Below, piece after piece: positions 1 through 13,976 of a stretch of DNA of 64,000 nt. The notes beneath the pieces are model-generated. The model was not told the origin of the DNA. It ran no database searches and saw nothing but the letters and a program-made list of their open reading frames with translations. Position 1 is the stretch's first letter; each line of letters starts with the position of its first letter. Source of the DNA: Sapria himalayana (Eukaryota; Streptophyta; Magnoliopsida; Malpighiales; Rafflesiaceae); NCBI GenBank assembly GCA_029783825.1, contig JAREIK010016213.1:41001-105000 (forward strand). Reading direction: 5' to 3'. The translations under genes and the position numbers were made by a program.

Positions 1-266
1 GATAGATAGATAGATAAATTAATAAATAGATAGATTATCTGATAGATAGATAGATAGAAGATAGATTTACAAATTTACATAAATACATATAGACATATAG
101 ATTGATATATAGATACACTAATTGATGGATAGATAAATAGACATATAGATAGACATGCAGACAAATATATAGGTAGATAATTAGATTTACACATAAACAG
201 ATAGATAGATATACATATAGACATATAGATAGATTAATAGATAGAGAGAAAGATAGAAAGATAGAT
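1..266 (+). repeat. GATA/GACA (Bkm-like) array, left edge
   Basis: Degenerate tetranucleotide DNA made mainly of GATA with interspersed GACA, AATA and GATT variants. It runs off the left edge of the window. A segment here (about 69-265) reappears at about 1757-1951 with the same variant order, so this is one copy of a higher-order unit and not random slippage product. The spacer that follows interrupts that unit. Confidence 0.95.
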
Positions 267-798
267 GTTGAATAATTGCACTTCCATGGTAGTGATATTA
301 AGATATCGAAACAACAGAAAAAATAGAAAATAAGCAATATTTATATCTAATCCAGTAACCAACCACGGTAAAATCAAAAAATTAGAAATACACACCAAAA
401 TAACATTGTTCACTAGTCACTCAGTACGACTAGCTACATCTAGCAGAAAATGCTAAATGCGTTACAGATTAAACCAACCAAAATAGTCTTACAGTATGCA
501 GCACAGAATAGTCATGATAAATTGCGTAGAGAGAAGAGAGAGAGATGATAAATAGTTCCCCGAGCCCAAAAAACACCACCAGAAATTAAAATTACCAACA
601 TTTTATAATAAAAAATTCCTCTATTCATTCTACTAGAGGGGTCGGATAATGAAACAGGTTAGGCTCTACTCTAAAAATTTCGGCTGCATCCCCAGCCTCT
701 TAATATTTCTTTTCCTGCACTTACATGAAAATATTAAAACAGAAACATAAATATTTGGTTATACAAATAGATTTTCAAAAAATAAATTACATATACAG
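267..798 (-). repeat. Spacer A: non-satellite segment inside the GATA array
   Basis: About 530 bp of complex sequence bounded on both sides by GATA repeats. Its reverse complement resembles 52938-53450. Shared blocks include the edge near 270-300 (TTGCACT), the CACTAGTCACTCAGTACGAC block near 413, a stretch near 495-535, and the edge at 712-790 (CTGCACTTACATGAAAATAT). The middle part, near 600-700, is poorly conserved between copies. I see no coding potential, TIR, poly-A tail or target-site duplication. The equivalent position in the next higher-order repeat (about 1950-1988) has only GATA DNA. It could be an old insertion amplified with the satellite or an original constituent of the array. 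Confidence 0.7.
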
Positions 799-3700
799 CA
801 ACAGATAACTAGATAGATAGAGATTTATATTTAGAATAGAGATAGACAGAAAATGAGATAGACAGATAGATTGGTAGACATATAGATAGATAGATTGATA
901 AACAGATAGACAAATAGATAAAAAATTTGATACAAAGATAGATAGGTAGACAGGTAAATAGCCAGATATATAGATAGACAGATAAAGAGACAGATAGACC
1001 GATAGTCAAATAAATAGATAGACAGATAGACTAATAGACAGATAAACAGATAGATAGATAGATAGACTGATAGACAGATAGATAGAAGATATATCGAAAG
1101 ATAGATAGATAAACATATATTCATATGAGAAATAGAAAGAAGGTAGATAGTCATATATATATTTAGATAGATAGACAAATAGATAGATAGAAAGATAGAC
1201 AAATAGATAGATAGACACATAGACATATAGACTGAAAAATAAATAGGTAAATAGGCAGATAGATAGATAGATAGATATATAGAACACAAAAACATCGATA
1301 GATAGATGAAAGATAGATAGATAGATAGATATGACAGATAAATAGAAAGATAGACATATAGACATATAGACTGATAGATAGATAGAACATTAGTAGATAG
1401 ACATATTGACATATAGACAAAAATATAGATACATAGATAGACAGATAGATAGATATATAGATATACAGATAGATAGGTAGATAGGTACACAGATAGACAG
1501 GTAGATAAATCGACAGAAAGACAAATAAACTTATTAACAAATAGATAGATTGATAGGCAGATAGATAGATTGATTGATTGACAAATAGACAGACAGACAG
1601 ATAGACAGACAGACAGATAGACAGACAGATGCATATATAGATAGATAGATAAATAGATAGATAGATAGACAGATAGATAGATAGATATACATATAGATAG
1701 ATAGATTGATAAATAAATAGATAGATTATCTATTAGATAGATCGATAGAGAGATTGACAAATTTACATAAATACATATAGACATATAGATTGATAGACAT
1801 ATATACTAATTGACGGATAGATAAATAGACATATAGATAGATAGATAGTCATATAGGTAGAAAATCAGATTTAAACATAGATAGATAGATAGATAGATAT
1901 ACATATAGACAGATAGATAGATTAATAGATAGAGAGAAAGATAGAAAGATAGATAAAGAGATAGATAGATAGACAAATAGATAGATATAGATTTATATTT
2001 AGAATACAGATAGATAGAAAGTAATATAGATAGATATATTGATAGACTGATAGACATATAGATGGAAAAATTTATACATAGATAGATAGGTAGATAGGTA
2101 GATAGGTAAATAGACAAATATATAGATAGAAAGATAGATAGATATATAGACAGATAGATAAATAGATAAATATATAGATAGACAAATAGATAGATAGATA
2201 GAAGATATATCGAAAGATAGATAGATAAACAGATAGTCTTATGACAAATAGAAAAAGGTAGATAGTCAGATAGACATTTAGACAAATAGACAAATAGATA
2301 GATAGATAGTTAGACAAATAGACAGATAGACTGATAGACAGATAGATAGATAAACACATAGACATATAGACAGTAAAACAAATAGGTAAATATGCAGATA
2401 GATAGATCAATATATAGAAGACAAATACATAGATAGACAAATTGAGAGATAGACTAATAGACAAATATGACATATAGATAGATATGAATAGACATATAGA
2501 CATAGACATATAGACTAATAGACTGATAGAAACATAGGCAGATATGCATATTGACATATAGACAAAAATATAGATAGAAAGATAGATATATAGTCAGATA
2601 TATAGATAGGCAAATAGATAGGTAGATAGGTACACAGTTAGATAGATAGATAATTAGATAGTTCCATAGAAAGACAGATAAACTGATTGACAATTAGATA
2701 GATAAATAGACAGATGGATAGATAGACATATTGATAGATTGACAGATAGATAGACAGATACATATTTAGATAGATAGAAATATATATAGACAAATAGATA
2801 GATATACAAATAGATAGATAGACAGATAGATAATAGATAGATAGACTGATAGAGATATATGAAGGTAGACAGTAAGATAGATATACAGATTCACACATAA
2901 ATAGATAGACCTATTGACAGATAGATAGATAGATATTTATACAGGTATACAGATAAATAGTTAGACAGATAGATAGATAGATAGATAGACTGATAGACAA
3001 ATAGAATTATATAAATATTGGCACACAAACATATAGACAGATATGTTGATAGGTAGATAGACAGATAAATCAATATATAGATTGACAGATACATAGATAG
3101 ATAGATAGACTTATAGATAAATAGAGAGATAGAAAGATAGACAGATAGACAGATAGATAGATATACAGATAGACAGATACATAGATAGACAGATAGATAG
3201 ATAGACAGATAGATATATAAACAAATAGATTGATTGATTGATAAAAATATTGATAGATATATAGATAGATAAATAGATATTCTAAAATAGAGCATATAGA
3301 CAATTAGAAAGATAGATATATAGACTTATAGACATATCGATAGAAAGATAGATTGGCAGAAAGCAGATAGATAGATAGATAGACATATAGACAAATAAAA
3401 ACATAGACAAATTGACAAATAGAGATATAGATAATAAACAAACCAACAGACAAACAAATAGAAAGATAGATAAATAGATAAATGGACAAAAGATAGACAT
3501 ATAGACTGATTGACATATCGATAGACAAGCAGACAGATAGATAGATAGACAAATAGACATATAGATAGATAGATAGATAGATACATAGATTTAAAGGTAG
3601 ATAGATAGACAGATTAACATATATACAGATCGATAGATAGTTAGAGAGATAGACATATAGACATATAAATAGATAGACAAATAGACAATTGACAGATAGA

Positions 3701-6700
3701 AACATATACATATAGACAGATAGATAGATAGGCAGATATGTAAATAGATCAATATATAGATAGACAGATATGTAGAAAGAAAGATAGTTAGTTATATAGA
3801 TAAACAAATAGACAGAAAGATAGACAGATAGATAGATATATAGATAAATAGATAAATAGAAATAAATAAATAAATAAATAAATATATATATATATATAGT
3901 CAGATAGACAAATAGAGAGATAGACAAATAGTGAAATAGATAGATAGAATTTATAGATATATAGACTGATAGACTAATAGGCAAATAGATAGATAGACAT
4001 ATGGACAAATATATATATAGACACATATACAAATAGATAAATATTAAGATAAACATATAGAAATGTAGGTTGATACATAGATAGATAGAGAGAAATGTAG
4101 ACAGATAGACAGATAGACAGATATATAGATATATAAATAGATAGACAGATAGATAGACAAATAGATAGATTGACACATAGACAGATAGACAGATTGATTG
4201 ATAAACTAATAGACAAATAGACAAATAAATAGATAAATTTATAGATAGACAGAAGATAGATATATAGATCGAAAAATAGATAGATAGTCTTATAAATAGA
4301 TAGGAATATAGACAGAAAGAAAGATAAGTTGATAGATAGATAGATATACATATATATTGGCAGATATATAGATAAATAGACAGATATATAGATAGATAGA
4401 TTAGATAGATAGACAAATAAATTGAAGATTATAGAAAAATTGATAGACAGACACATAGTCTCATAAATAGATAAACATATAGACAGATAGACAGATAGAT
4501 AGATAGATAGACAGATAGATAGATTAACAAATAGATAGATAGATAGACAGATAAATAGAAGATAGATAGATTGATAGACCAATAGCTAGATTTTCAGATT
4601 GAAAGATGGATAGATAAACATATAGATAAATAGATAAATATATAGAAGTCAGATAAAAAGATAGACAAATAGTAAGATAGTAAGATTGATAGACAGACAG
4701 ATAGATATAAAGATATATAGATTGATAGATAGATAGAAAGATAGGTTGACAGATAGAGAGATAGACAAATAAATAGATAAATAGTTAGATAGATAGACAG
4801 ATAGATTGATTCATAGATAGAGAGATAGACACATAGAAAGATAGAGAGATAGACATATAGATAGATATAAAAATAGCTAAACCAATAGATAGATAAATAA
4901 AAGATAGACTGATATATATATACACAAATTGATAGATATACAGGTAGATAGATAGACAAGTATACAGGTAGACTAATATAAAGTTAGATAGATAAATAGA
5001 TAGACAGATTGATAGATATATAGATATATATATATAGATAGATAGATACACATATAGAAAACTATACAAATAGATAGATAGACAGATAGACAAATAGGTA
5101 GATATATAGATAGACATATAGACAGATATAAACATAGAGTGATAGAAAAATAGATAGATAAACATATAGACATATACGAAGATAGACAAATAGATAGATA
5201 GACAAATTTACATATTAATATATTGATAGATAGAAGTATAAACTTATAGACTGATGGATAGATAGGGAAAGAGGTAGATACATAGATAGACAAATAGATA
5301 AATAACAAATAGACAGATTAAAAGATAGCTTGATAGACATATATAAAAATTTATAGATACATAGATAGACAGATAGATAGATATCGACAGATAGAAAGAT
5401 AGAAGATAGACAAATAGACATATAGATAGATAGATATATAAATAGATAGACATGTAGATAGATAGATATATAGAGAGATAGACAGATAGATAGAAAAACA
5501 AATAGACATATTTACATACTTACTGATAGACATATAGACATATAGGCTGATAAACATATAGGTTGATAGATAGATAGGCACATAGATAGTTACAAACTAG
5601 ATACATATATAGAGAGAGAGATAGATAGATAAAAAGACATATAGATAGATAGATAACATATAAATAGGTGGACAATAGACATATAGACAGCGAAATGGAT
5701 AGACAGATAGGCAAATATACAGATATACAGATACATATATACAGATACATATATATAGATACATATATACATATACATATATAGACAGATAGATAGAAAA
5801 ATAAATAGATAGGCATATAGATATATAGAAAATTAGATAGATTGACACATGATAAATAAATAGATAGAAAAATAGATATATATGAGAGAGATAGACATAT
5901 AGACATATAGATAGATAGATAGATAGAGATATAAAGATAGACAAATAGATAGATAGATAAATAATCAAATAGCTAGATAGCTAGTTATGCAAATAGATTG
6001 GCAGATACATAGATAATAGATAAATAGATAGCAAGAATTATAGATAGATAGATATATAGATTTAAAGATAAATCGATAGATAGATATATAGATGGATAGA
6101 AAGTTAGACAGACATATATACACATAGATTGATAGACAGATAGAGAGATATACAAATAGACATATAGATAGATAGATTGACAAACAAATAGATAGATAGA
6201 CAGATAGTAAGATAGACAGATAGAAAGATAAACAGATTGACAAATAGATAGGTAGTTAGATACATATATAGATAGATATACAAATAGATAGATAAATAGA
6301 TTGATAGATAATAGATAAATAGATTGACAGAAGGATAGATTGAAAGAAAAACAAATAGTTAGATTAACATATTGACATATTGACAGATAGACATATAGAT
6401 ATATAGACTGATAGACATATAGGCACATATGACTATAGATATATTAGGAGATATGCATATTAACATATAGATAGATAAACAAATAGATAGACCATTAGAC
6501 AGTTAGGAAGATAAATTTATAGATAGATAAATAGACAGATAGATATATAGATAGAAGATAGATGGATATACATATAGGTAGATATGCAGATAGGCTTATA
6601 GATAGATAGAAAAATAGACATATAGATAGATAGATAATTAGAAAGATAGATGGAAGATGGATAAATAGATAGATAGATATAGAAATAGATTGACACACAG

Positions 6701-7396
6701 ATAGATAGATAGATAGATAGACAGCTATACAGATAGATAGATAAATAGACAGATAGACAGATAAACAGGTAGCCAGATAGATTGATTGATAGAAGACAAA
6801 TAGTCATTTCGATAGATAGATAGATAGTAATATAGATAGATAGATAAATACATAATCATATAGATAGATATAAAAATAGAAAGTCAAAAGGGTAGATAGA
6901 TAGAACACTTATAGATAAATAGATACATAGTCAGATAGACAGACATATAGGTAGATAGATTTACAAATAAATAGAAAGTCAAATAGTCAGATAGGTAGAT
7001 AAACATATAGACATAGAGATAGATAAACACATAGAATGATAGACACATAGAATGATAGATAATTAGAATGATATACTGATATATAGATAATAGACAGATA
7101 GACAGAAAGCCAAATAAAGAGATAGATAGATAGATATAAAGATAGGTTGATAGGTAAATAGTTAAATAGATTGATCTATCGAAAGAAAGATAGATAAATA
7201 GATAGATATATAAATAGATATATAAATAGATAGATAGTTTGAGAGATAGACATATAGAAAGAAAGACAGATAGATAAACAGTTAAAAAATATATAAATAG
7301 ATAGATTGGCAGAAAAAGGATAGATAGAGAGAGATAGACATTTTGAGAGATAGTTAGATAAACAGATAGACAAATAGACAGATAGATAGACAGACA
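799..7396 (+). repeat. Main left GATA/GACA array (6.6 kb)
   Basis: Uninterrupted degenerate GATA array with frequent GACA, GATT, AATA and TATA variants. Higher-order structure is visible: the variant string starting GAAGATATATCGAAAGATAG occurs at 1085 and 2201, and AGATTTATATTTAGAA occurs at 821 and 1989, giving a period of about 1.12-1.17 kb. Open frames on the minus strand here encode only Ser-Ile-Tyr-Leu repeats and are artefacts of the stop-free TATC strand. The array ends abruptly at ordinary AT-rich sequence with no transposon end visible. Confidence 0.97.
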
Positions 7397-8541
7397 AATT
7401 CTTTGTTTGTATGGAAAAATCATAATCAAAAAGGTATTGAGAATGCATGTACAAGTCCAATTATGATATAATTGTATCTTATTCACCTCTTTATTTCATC
7501 AATCTCAACATACATTTACATACATCTTCAAAGTTTTTTGAATCTAGATTTACTATTAATCCTTTTGTATCATAATAAAACTCTGTGTACAAAAATTTCT
7601 AGTTGAATATAAGGCAGATGAAGTTGAATCTCTCACCTCCTATTAATGATTTTCATGATTTCCTTATACTTCTTTTCACTCTCATTAAATCTTTTGATAA
7701 TTATTTTCTGTCTTTTGCATGAAAAAATAAATGTATGTAATTTTATGCCTCTTTTCACCAACCACCAAGCAAAGAATATGTACAAGAGGGTCTGACACCT
7801 TCAAACAAAATATTACAATATTCTAAAAATTAGGCATACAAATTATATTTTTTTTCTTTTCCTCTTTTGCCAATTTATAACTTCCTCAAGTTATTTTTTT
7901 ATTTATTAATACGAGATAAGGTGATGAAGACCATTACAAACCACATGTTTGTAAGCCTCAACAACTAATTTTGCTCCATAAATCATCTAATCATATTAAG
8001 CAATCTCACTTTATTATAAATACAACCACATATAAATATAACTCACTTTATTCTCTTCTTGATATATGATAGTTTTTCAATATCTTTCAACAATAAGTCA
8101 AGAAAATATGCAATACATAGTATCCATTACAAATATTGTCTTTTTTATTTCAACAATCTACCTATATAAGTTAAAGTTAAACATTAATATAGAAATAATA
8201 TATAATGTGTAATAACCTAAATAAAATAATAAAAAAATCAAATTAAATTTTAAATATTTACTATCACATAATTTGTAATATTATCTATTATAACTTGAAT
8301 AATATTATCTTTGTTAACTTATTTCACCCAAATATTAAATAATTTAAATAATTTATCTCTCGTCTTGATCATAAAAAAAATATCCATAGATTTTATAAAC
8401 AAGAATACATGATTTTTCATTATAAATTCACCATGAAATTCACCAACATTCTTTCTTTCCTATCTGTTCATTCATTCGACATAATTAAATATTAATTTTA
8501 CTTCCATTATCTAAAAAGATTCTTCATCATATTCATTATAT
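7397..8541. other. AT-rich intergenic DNA, no gene seen
   Basis: AT-rich DNA with many short homopolymer runs. No long open frame, recognisable transposon end or RNA gene is visible. Confidence 0.6.
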
Positions 8542-8887
8542 GAATTAATTCTTTTTTTTAAACTAGTAACTCTCATATCATAAAAATTAAATCTATTATA
8601 TCTCAAATAATATTGCCCATTTGACTTTCAAGCATTGGTTAAGAACTAATAAAGTTGACTATATTGAATGAATTATAGTATTATATAACTATCTACAAAA
8701 TAAAATATCAAATTTTTTGTAAGAATTAATTCTTTATTTAGACTAGTAACTTTCACATCATGAAAGTTAGATCTCTTATATTTCAAATCATATTACCCAA
8801 TTATCTCAAGCATTGGTTAAGAACTAATATAGTTCATTGTATTAAATGAATTGCAACATAATCATCTACAAAATAAAATATCGGCTC
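8542..8887. repeat. Two-copy tandem duplication, 181-bp period
   Basis: GAATTAATTCTTTWTTTARACTAGTAAC starts at 8542 and again at 8723. The copies stay alignable through the CAAGCATTGGTTAAGAACTAAT block to ACAAAATAAAATATC at the end of each. Copies have diverged by scattered substitutions. The origin is not recognised; it may be a fragment of a larger dispersed element. Confidence 0.75.
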
Positions 8888-8934
8888 TTTCCTTAACCTC
8901 TTACTTGTAAGTATTATTGAGAGTCATGCATTGT

Positions 8935-10045
8935 GGGGCTAGTGCATATGGCATGCCTGAGGCATGCTTGAGCTCAAGGCATGCCTGTGGCACGCATGGC
9001 CTTTGGGTGCTAACATAGTCCAAAGGCCCACTTTTCTCAACCATACGTGTTGGGTAGGACATGGTTGAGTTGGCCACTACCTATGCCCCCTCACCCTAGT
9101 TGGTTATCTAATTCCTGACTATTGGGTGCTAACACTAGCTGACTAGCAGATAGCCAGTGCCCAGTGGCCTATGGCCATAGCCATTGGATTATACTAGCTA
9201 GGAGAACCCGTTAACCAATGCCTAGTGATCATTAGGCATCAAGCAAGGGGCCATGGGCAGTAACTTTGTCATACAGAGTTTGTTTTTAAAATTGAAATTT
9301 AATTTTTAAAAATTTAATTTTTAAAAATATAATTATTAAATATAAATTGTATTGCATTGTAAATGAAAATGAATAAAAATCAACTCAATAAAAAACACAT
9401 CTATTTAATGATTTTGATTTCATCATAATATCACAAATAATAATAAATTAACAAACTAAGTAAAAAGCACTACAAGCAACAATAGTCAACAATGGTAACA
9501 TGTGAGTCTTAAGGCATGTCTGAGGCACACATGGGCGTTGGGTGCTAACACGACCCAAAAGCCCACTTTTCTCAGCCAGGCATGTTGGGTATGATAGGAT
9601 AGGGCTGGCCACTACCAATGCCCCCTCACCCTAGTTGGTTGGTTGGCCGGTCCTTGGCTGTTGGGTGCTAACACTGGCTGACTAGCAGCCAGCCAATTCT
9701 TAGTGGCCTATGGCCACAACCATTTGATTGTACTAGCTAGTGTCTTAAGACATGCCCAAGGCACACATGGCCGTTGGGTACTAACATGGCCCAAAGGCCC
9801 ACTTTTCCCAACCAAACGTGTCGGGTAGAACAAGGTCAGGTTGGCCACAACCTATGCCACCTCACCTTGGTTGGTTGGCTGGTTCCTGGTACTAACACTG
9901 GCCGACTAGCAGCTAGCCAATGCCCAATGACCTATGGACATAGCCACTGAATTATACTGGCTAGGCCAACCCATCAACTAATGCTGAGTGGCCACTCGGC
10001 ATCAAGCTAGGGGCCATTGACATTAACTTTGTCATATATAGTTTT
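8935..10045. repeat. GC-richer tandem repeat family, copies 1-3
   Basis: Three related cores begin near 8970, 9508 and 9742. Each carries the order: AAGGCATG(C/T)C, GTTGGGTGCTAACA, CCCACTTTTCTC, TTGGCCACTACC, a second GGTGCTAACACTGGCTGACTAGCAG, and GGCATCAAGC near the end. Copy 2 (9508-9741) lacks the last part. Copies 1 and 3 run into an AT-rich tail that contains TTTGTCATA, TGATTTTGATTTCATCA and AACATGTGAGTCTT. The higher GC content makes the cores stand out from the surroundings. There is no coding potential. Confidence 0.8.
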
Positions 10046-10797
10046 TTTAAATATAATTTTAATTTTAAACAATTTAAATAATAAAATTAAACTATATTAT
10101 ATTGTTAATGAAAGTGAATAAGAGTCAACTCAAAAAAATATATCTATTTCGTGATTTTGATTTTGATCTTATCACAATATCACAAATAATAATAAATTAG
10201 AAAATTAAGTAATAACACAATAATCAATAGTAGGCAACAATAATAACATGTGAGTCTTGTAATATCCAAGATAAGTTTGTATGGTTCGAATTGTCACATC
10301 ATAAGTTTTTTTCAAAACCACGATACCCTCGATGTCATGTGAGTCATCATCTACTAGTAATTTTTTCACTTGATCCTAAAGACTAATTAATGAATCCTCA
10401 CAGTCTTTTAAGCATAAGAATATTTTTATGATATATGGTCACAATATCAATCTCTTATCTAAAATAATATAAATAATCACAAAAAAATAAACTCAATAAT
10501 ATGAAAGATACCAAAATGTTTAGTAAATCTTGTATAATCTTAGATAATATGAGATAGATGAATTTGTATGCTTTTTAGTAATTTTATGAAGAAAGGAGAG
10601 AGATAATGCATCTCTTCTAGTTTGATTTTTGTGGTGGGAGGGGGACGGCATTTAAAGTGATTGCCTCCCATCAGGAGCGCTTGCAGAAATTCATGCCTTT
10701 TTGTCTTTCACAAATGGGCATGGCTCCCCCCAAGTGAGGCATTATGGCAAGGGCATTGTGGTGGCTGCACATATTGAGTGCCTAAAGCACACATGCT
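10046..10797. repeat. AT-rich tail of repeat copy 3 plus spacer
   Basis: Tail sequence from about 10046 to 10620 (AAGTTTGTATGGTTCGAATTG, GTGAGTCATCATC, CAGTCTTTTAAGCATAAGAATA, TATGGTCACAATATCA) is repeated after copy 4 at about 11240-11590. The full unit is therefore core plus tail, roughly 1 kb long, and present in tandem. Positions 10620-10790 hold a short GC-richer stretch unique within the window. Confidence 0.65.
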
Positions 10798-11590
10798 CTT
10801 AAGGCATGACTAAGGAGCGCCTGGCTGCTAGGTGCTAACATGGCCCAAAGGCCCATTTTTCTCAGCTTGGTGTGCTGGGTTGGCCACTACCTGTGACCCC
10901 TCACTCTAGCTAGTTGGCTGGCTCCTGCTACTAGATGCTAACACTAGCTTATTAGTAGCTAGCCAGTGCCCAATGGCCTATGGCCACTGCCACTAAACTA
11001 TACTTGCCATGCCAACCCGACAGCCAATGCCTAACAAATACTAGGCATCAAGCGAGAAGTCGTATGCATTAACTTTGTCATATAATGTTAGTTTTTAAAA
11101 TAGAATTTTAATTTTTAAAACAAAAATAAATAAAAAATATATCTATTTCATGATTTTGATTTCATCATGATATCACAAATAATAATTAATTAGAAAACTA
11201 AATAAAAATCATGACAATCAATAGTAATTAGCAATAATAACATGTCAGTCTTCTAATATCAACAATACATTTGTATGGTTCTGATCATCACATCTCAAAC
11301 TTATAGTCAAACCTCGATATCATTGATGTCGTGTGAGTCATCATTCACTTGCAATTATTTCACTTAATCCTAAAAACTTATTTCTGGATCCTCTCAGTCT
11401 TTTAAGCATAAGAATACTTTTATCATATATGGTCACAATATCAGTCTCTTATCTAAAATAATATTCATAATATCAGAATAAATAAGATCTGATATTATGA
11501 TATTATGTTAGATATTAGATGAGTTAGTAAATCACATATAATCTTAGATAATATGAGATTGATGGATTTATATTATTTTCACTAATTTAA
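10798..11590. repeat. Repeat family copy 4 with its tail
   Basis: Core 10798-11085 shows the same ordered blocks as copies 1-3, including GGTGCTAACATGGCCCAAAGG, TTGGCCACTACC and GGCATCAAGCG. The tail follows to about 11590 and includes CAGTCTTTTAAGCATAAGAATA and ATCTTAGATAATATGAGAT. No terminal inverted repeats or LTR-like ends could be defined. The family may be a non-autonomous element or a local satellite. Confidence 0.75.
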
Positions 11591-13774
11591 TATATTTAAA
11601 TTCTTAATATAATCATATGATAAAATAGAGCAATAAGTAATATCTAAGTACCGAGATAGCTCTCACTTATTTGACGAACCATCGCATCATTTACCTCTAG
11701 CTAACATAATGAAAAAATTATCATATTCAAATAATTTGTTCATATCTATACTCGAAAATTAACTAAAAGACTCACTAAAACTATAATACTTAGTGTCATA
11801 ATATTTAAACATATTATCTAATTGTTCATGAATCCTACAATATGTTTCTTCTATTTTATTCACGCATGTGAATAAATATTTTAATATGATTTATAGCTCT
11901 TTCATCTTAACCTTATTATCGATAGTTGCAATCAAATAATGTAAAGTAAACATTCATAATGTATATCTTCTATATTTGTTAAATGTATAACTAATATTAC
12001 ATATACACTTAAATACAATACATATAGTAAGAGTGTACATAAGTTAAGACATATTATCATATCATAAAAATCTTTAAGAATTTCAAAAACTAAATTTTTA
12101 TCTTAAAATCTAAATTATTAATAATAATTTTACTAATTTTATTATTGACGTAGTTGAATATCAAGTGTTGATAGCCAATAGTTGAATTCAACATTAACTA
12201 TGTATAATACTAATGGAGTCTAATATTCATTTAAAATTTTTTCTTTTTTAAGCCTACTTATGAACATAACATGTAAAAATCTTATTGTCTGCTAGGTATC
12301 TTAAGATATTTAACTTTTAGTGAATTTTTTATATTTTTCAAATATGAATAAAACAATTTTTATTCATACTTGCACTATTAGATTAATTTTATGATACATA
12401 TACCTAACATAAAAAATATCATCTAATGATACTTCTCTAATAAATTCTCACAAACATATTAATCATAACACTTATATTTGAAACATTACCAAATATAATA
12501 CTAAAAATTATATTTTGAATATCATATTCTCTAAAGATCTTTGAAAGTCATAATGTTGAAAGTCACAAATATAATACTAAAAATTTTTTTATTTAATTTT
12601 CTACTTAAAAACAATATAGTGGGTGATAACTTATGTGAATACATCATCACAACTAATCTAAATATTGAAAGTCACAAAAATCACTTCAATGCTTTTTAAG
12701 TTCATTAATTACTAATTATTATGTTATTCCTACTAATTTACCTTGAAATTCTATGATAAATAAATTAAAAGTAAGTTAGCATAATATAAATTTTATCAAG
12801 TCTTTCCTTCCAAACTCATTGTCATAAATGAAGTCAATAAACCTTAAGTTGATACAACTTCAAAATTTCACCGCTCAATTAAGTTTGTCTAAGATATAAT
12901 GCACCATATTTTTTAGTGTAGTAATTGACATATCAACAGCCCCTCCTACATATATATATCTTTCATAATATATATATTATATCGAATCTTCTTCGATATC
13001 TCTAAAATTTTATTTTAAATTATGTTAAAATGTGTGTATTCTACTGAAGTTTGCCTATTTTTAAGTTTTTTAGTCACGTGACTCAATGTCATAAAAGAAA
13101 ACTTAGTTTCGACCTCAAACATTTCTATCAAGTTGCAACTATTATCTATATATAAGTCTAATTCATTTTTATAATATTTATTATTTGTTTTTTTTTTAAT
13201 TTAGGAGACTAAAGCATGAGAAGAAGAATAGTATTTTTCTAATCTTTTACTTTTTTTGTTAATTTATTTATTTATATAAAAATTATTAAATAAAATATAT
13301 GCAATGTAATATGTATCTTTATTTTATGTGGGCAGCATGTACTTTTTTACCTCTGCATCATATTCTCATGCTTCAAAGTCATAGCTCATCATAAAAATAA
13401 CTCTGACATTCTGGTAAATTAAAATTATAATTAAAAAAAATTATGGGCACAAACAGGATACTATGATGCTTTTATAATGTAAAAGAAGAGCCAGAAGAAG
13501 AGGGGAGAGAAGACGTAATTACAAATAAATTATGAAAAATAAATTATATCAAAATATTATTTATAGATAAAATAACATTGTATCTATAAATAATATTTTA
13601 TCCATTTAACAACCATATATCAATTTTTTCCCTTTAAACCATTGGATTCGGATGTAATCCAATAGATAAAATAATTAGATTTTTTTTTGTCCAACAGCAC
13701 ATCAATAAGTTTTTTCCAATCAGCAAATAGCAACCATTTTAAAATGAATGCTTTTTTCAAATGTGGTCATGCCA
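11591..13774. other. AT-rich intergenic DNA, nothing recognised
   Basis: Over 2 kb of AT-rich sequence. Only short, stop-interrupted frames are present. I see no transposon termini, conserved protein motifs or RNA gene. Confidence 0.55.
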
Positions 13775-13976
13775 CATTTCATGTCAATGTGCCTGCCTCA
13801 TCGGCCATACCTGATACGACATGATGCTCATGTGTTCCCACAGGAGTAGTGCCATAGGCTAGCACGAGTGAGGCCCAGACATTATTTTGAACCATGCCAT
13901 GTCAAACCTGATATGTCTAAATTGTGTCATGTCATGGATCGTGCTCAAGCTACCCAACACACTTGACACCCCTAAT
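13775..13976. repeat. GC-richer dispersed repeat, possibly an hAT-type terminus
   Basis: The block contains repeated GTGC/CATG motifs and ends, read on the minus strand, with GGGGTGTCAAGTGTGTTGGGTAG-like sequence. Many plant hAT-related repeats begin with a GGGGTGTCAA-type end. A compositionally similar block lies at 37090-37330. No 8-bp target duplication or second end was found, so the class assignment is tentative. Confidence 0.35.

Noticed and set aside
799..7396. Many minus-strand open frames up to 370 codons (Ile-Tyr-Leu-Ser repeats)
   Set aside because: Read in triplets, TATC repeats give Tyr-Leu-Ser-Ile in every frame and never a stop, whereas the GATA strand gives TAG. The open frames are a composition effect on one strand only.
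799..7396. Resemblance to a CRISPR-like repeat array
   Set aside because: Repeat unit is 4 bp, there are no unique spacers of fixed length, and the context is eukaryotic transposon DNA.
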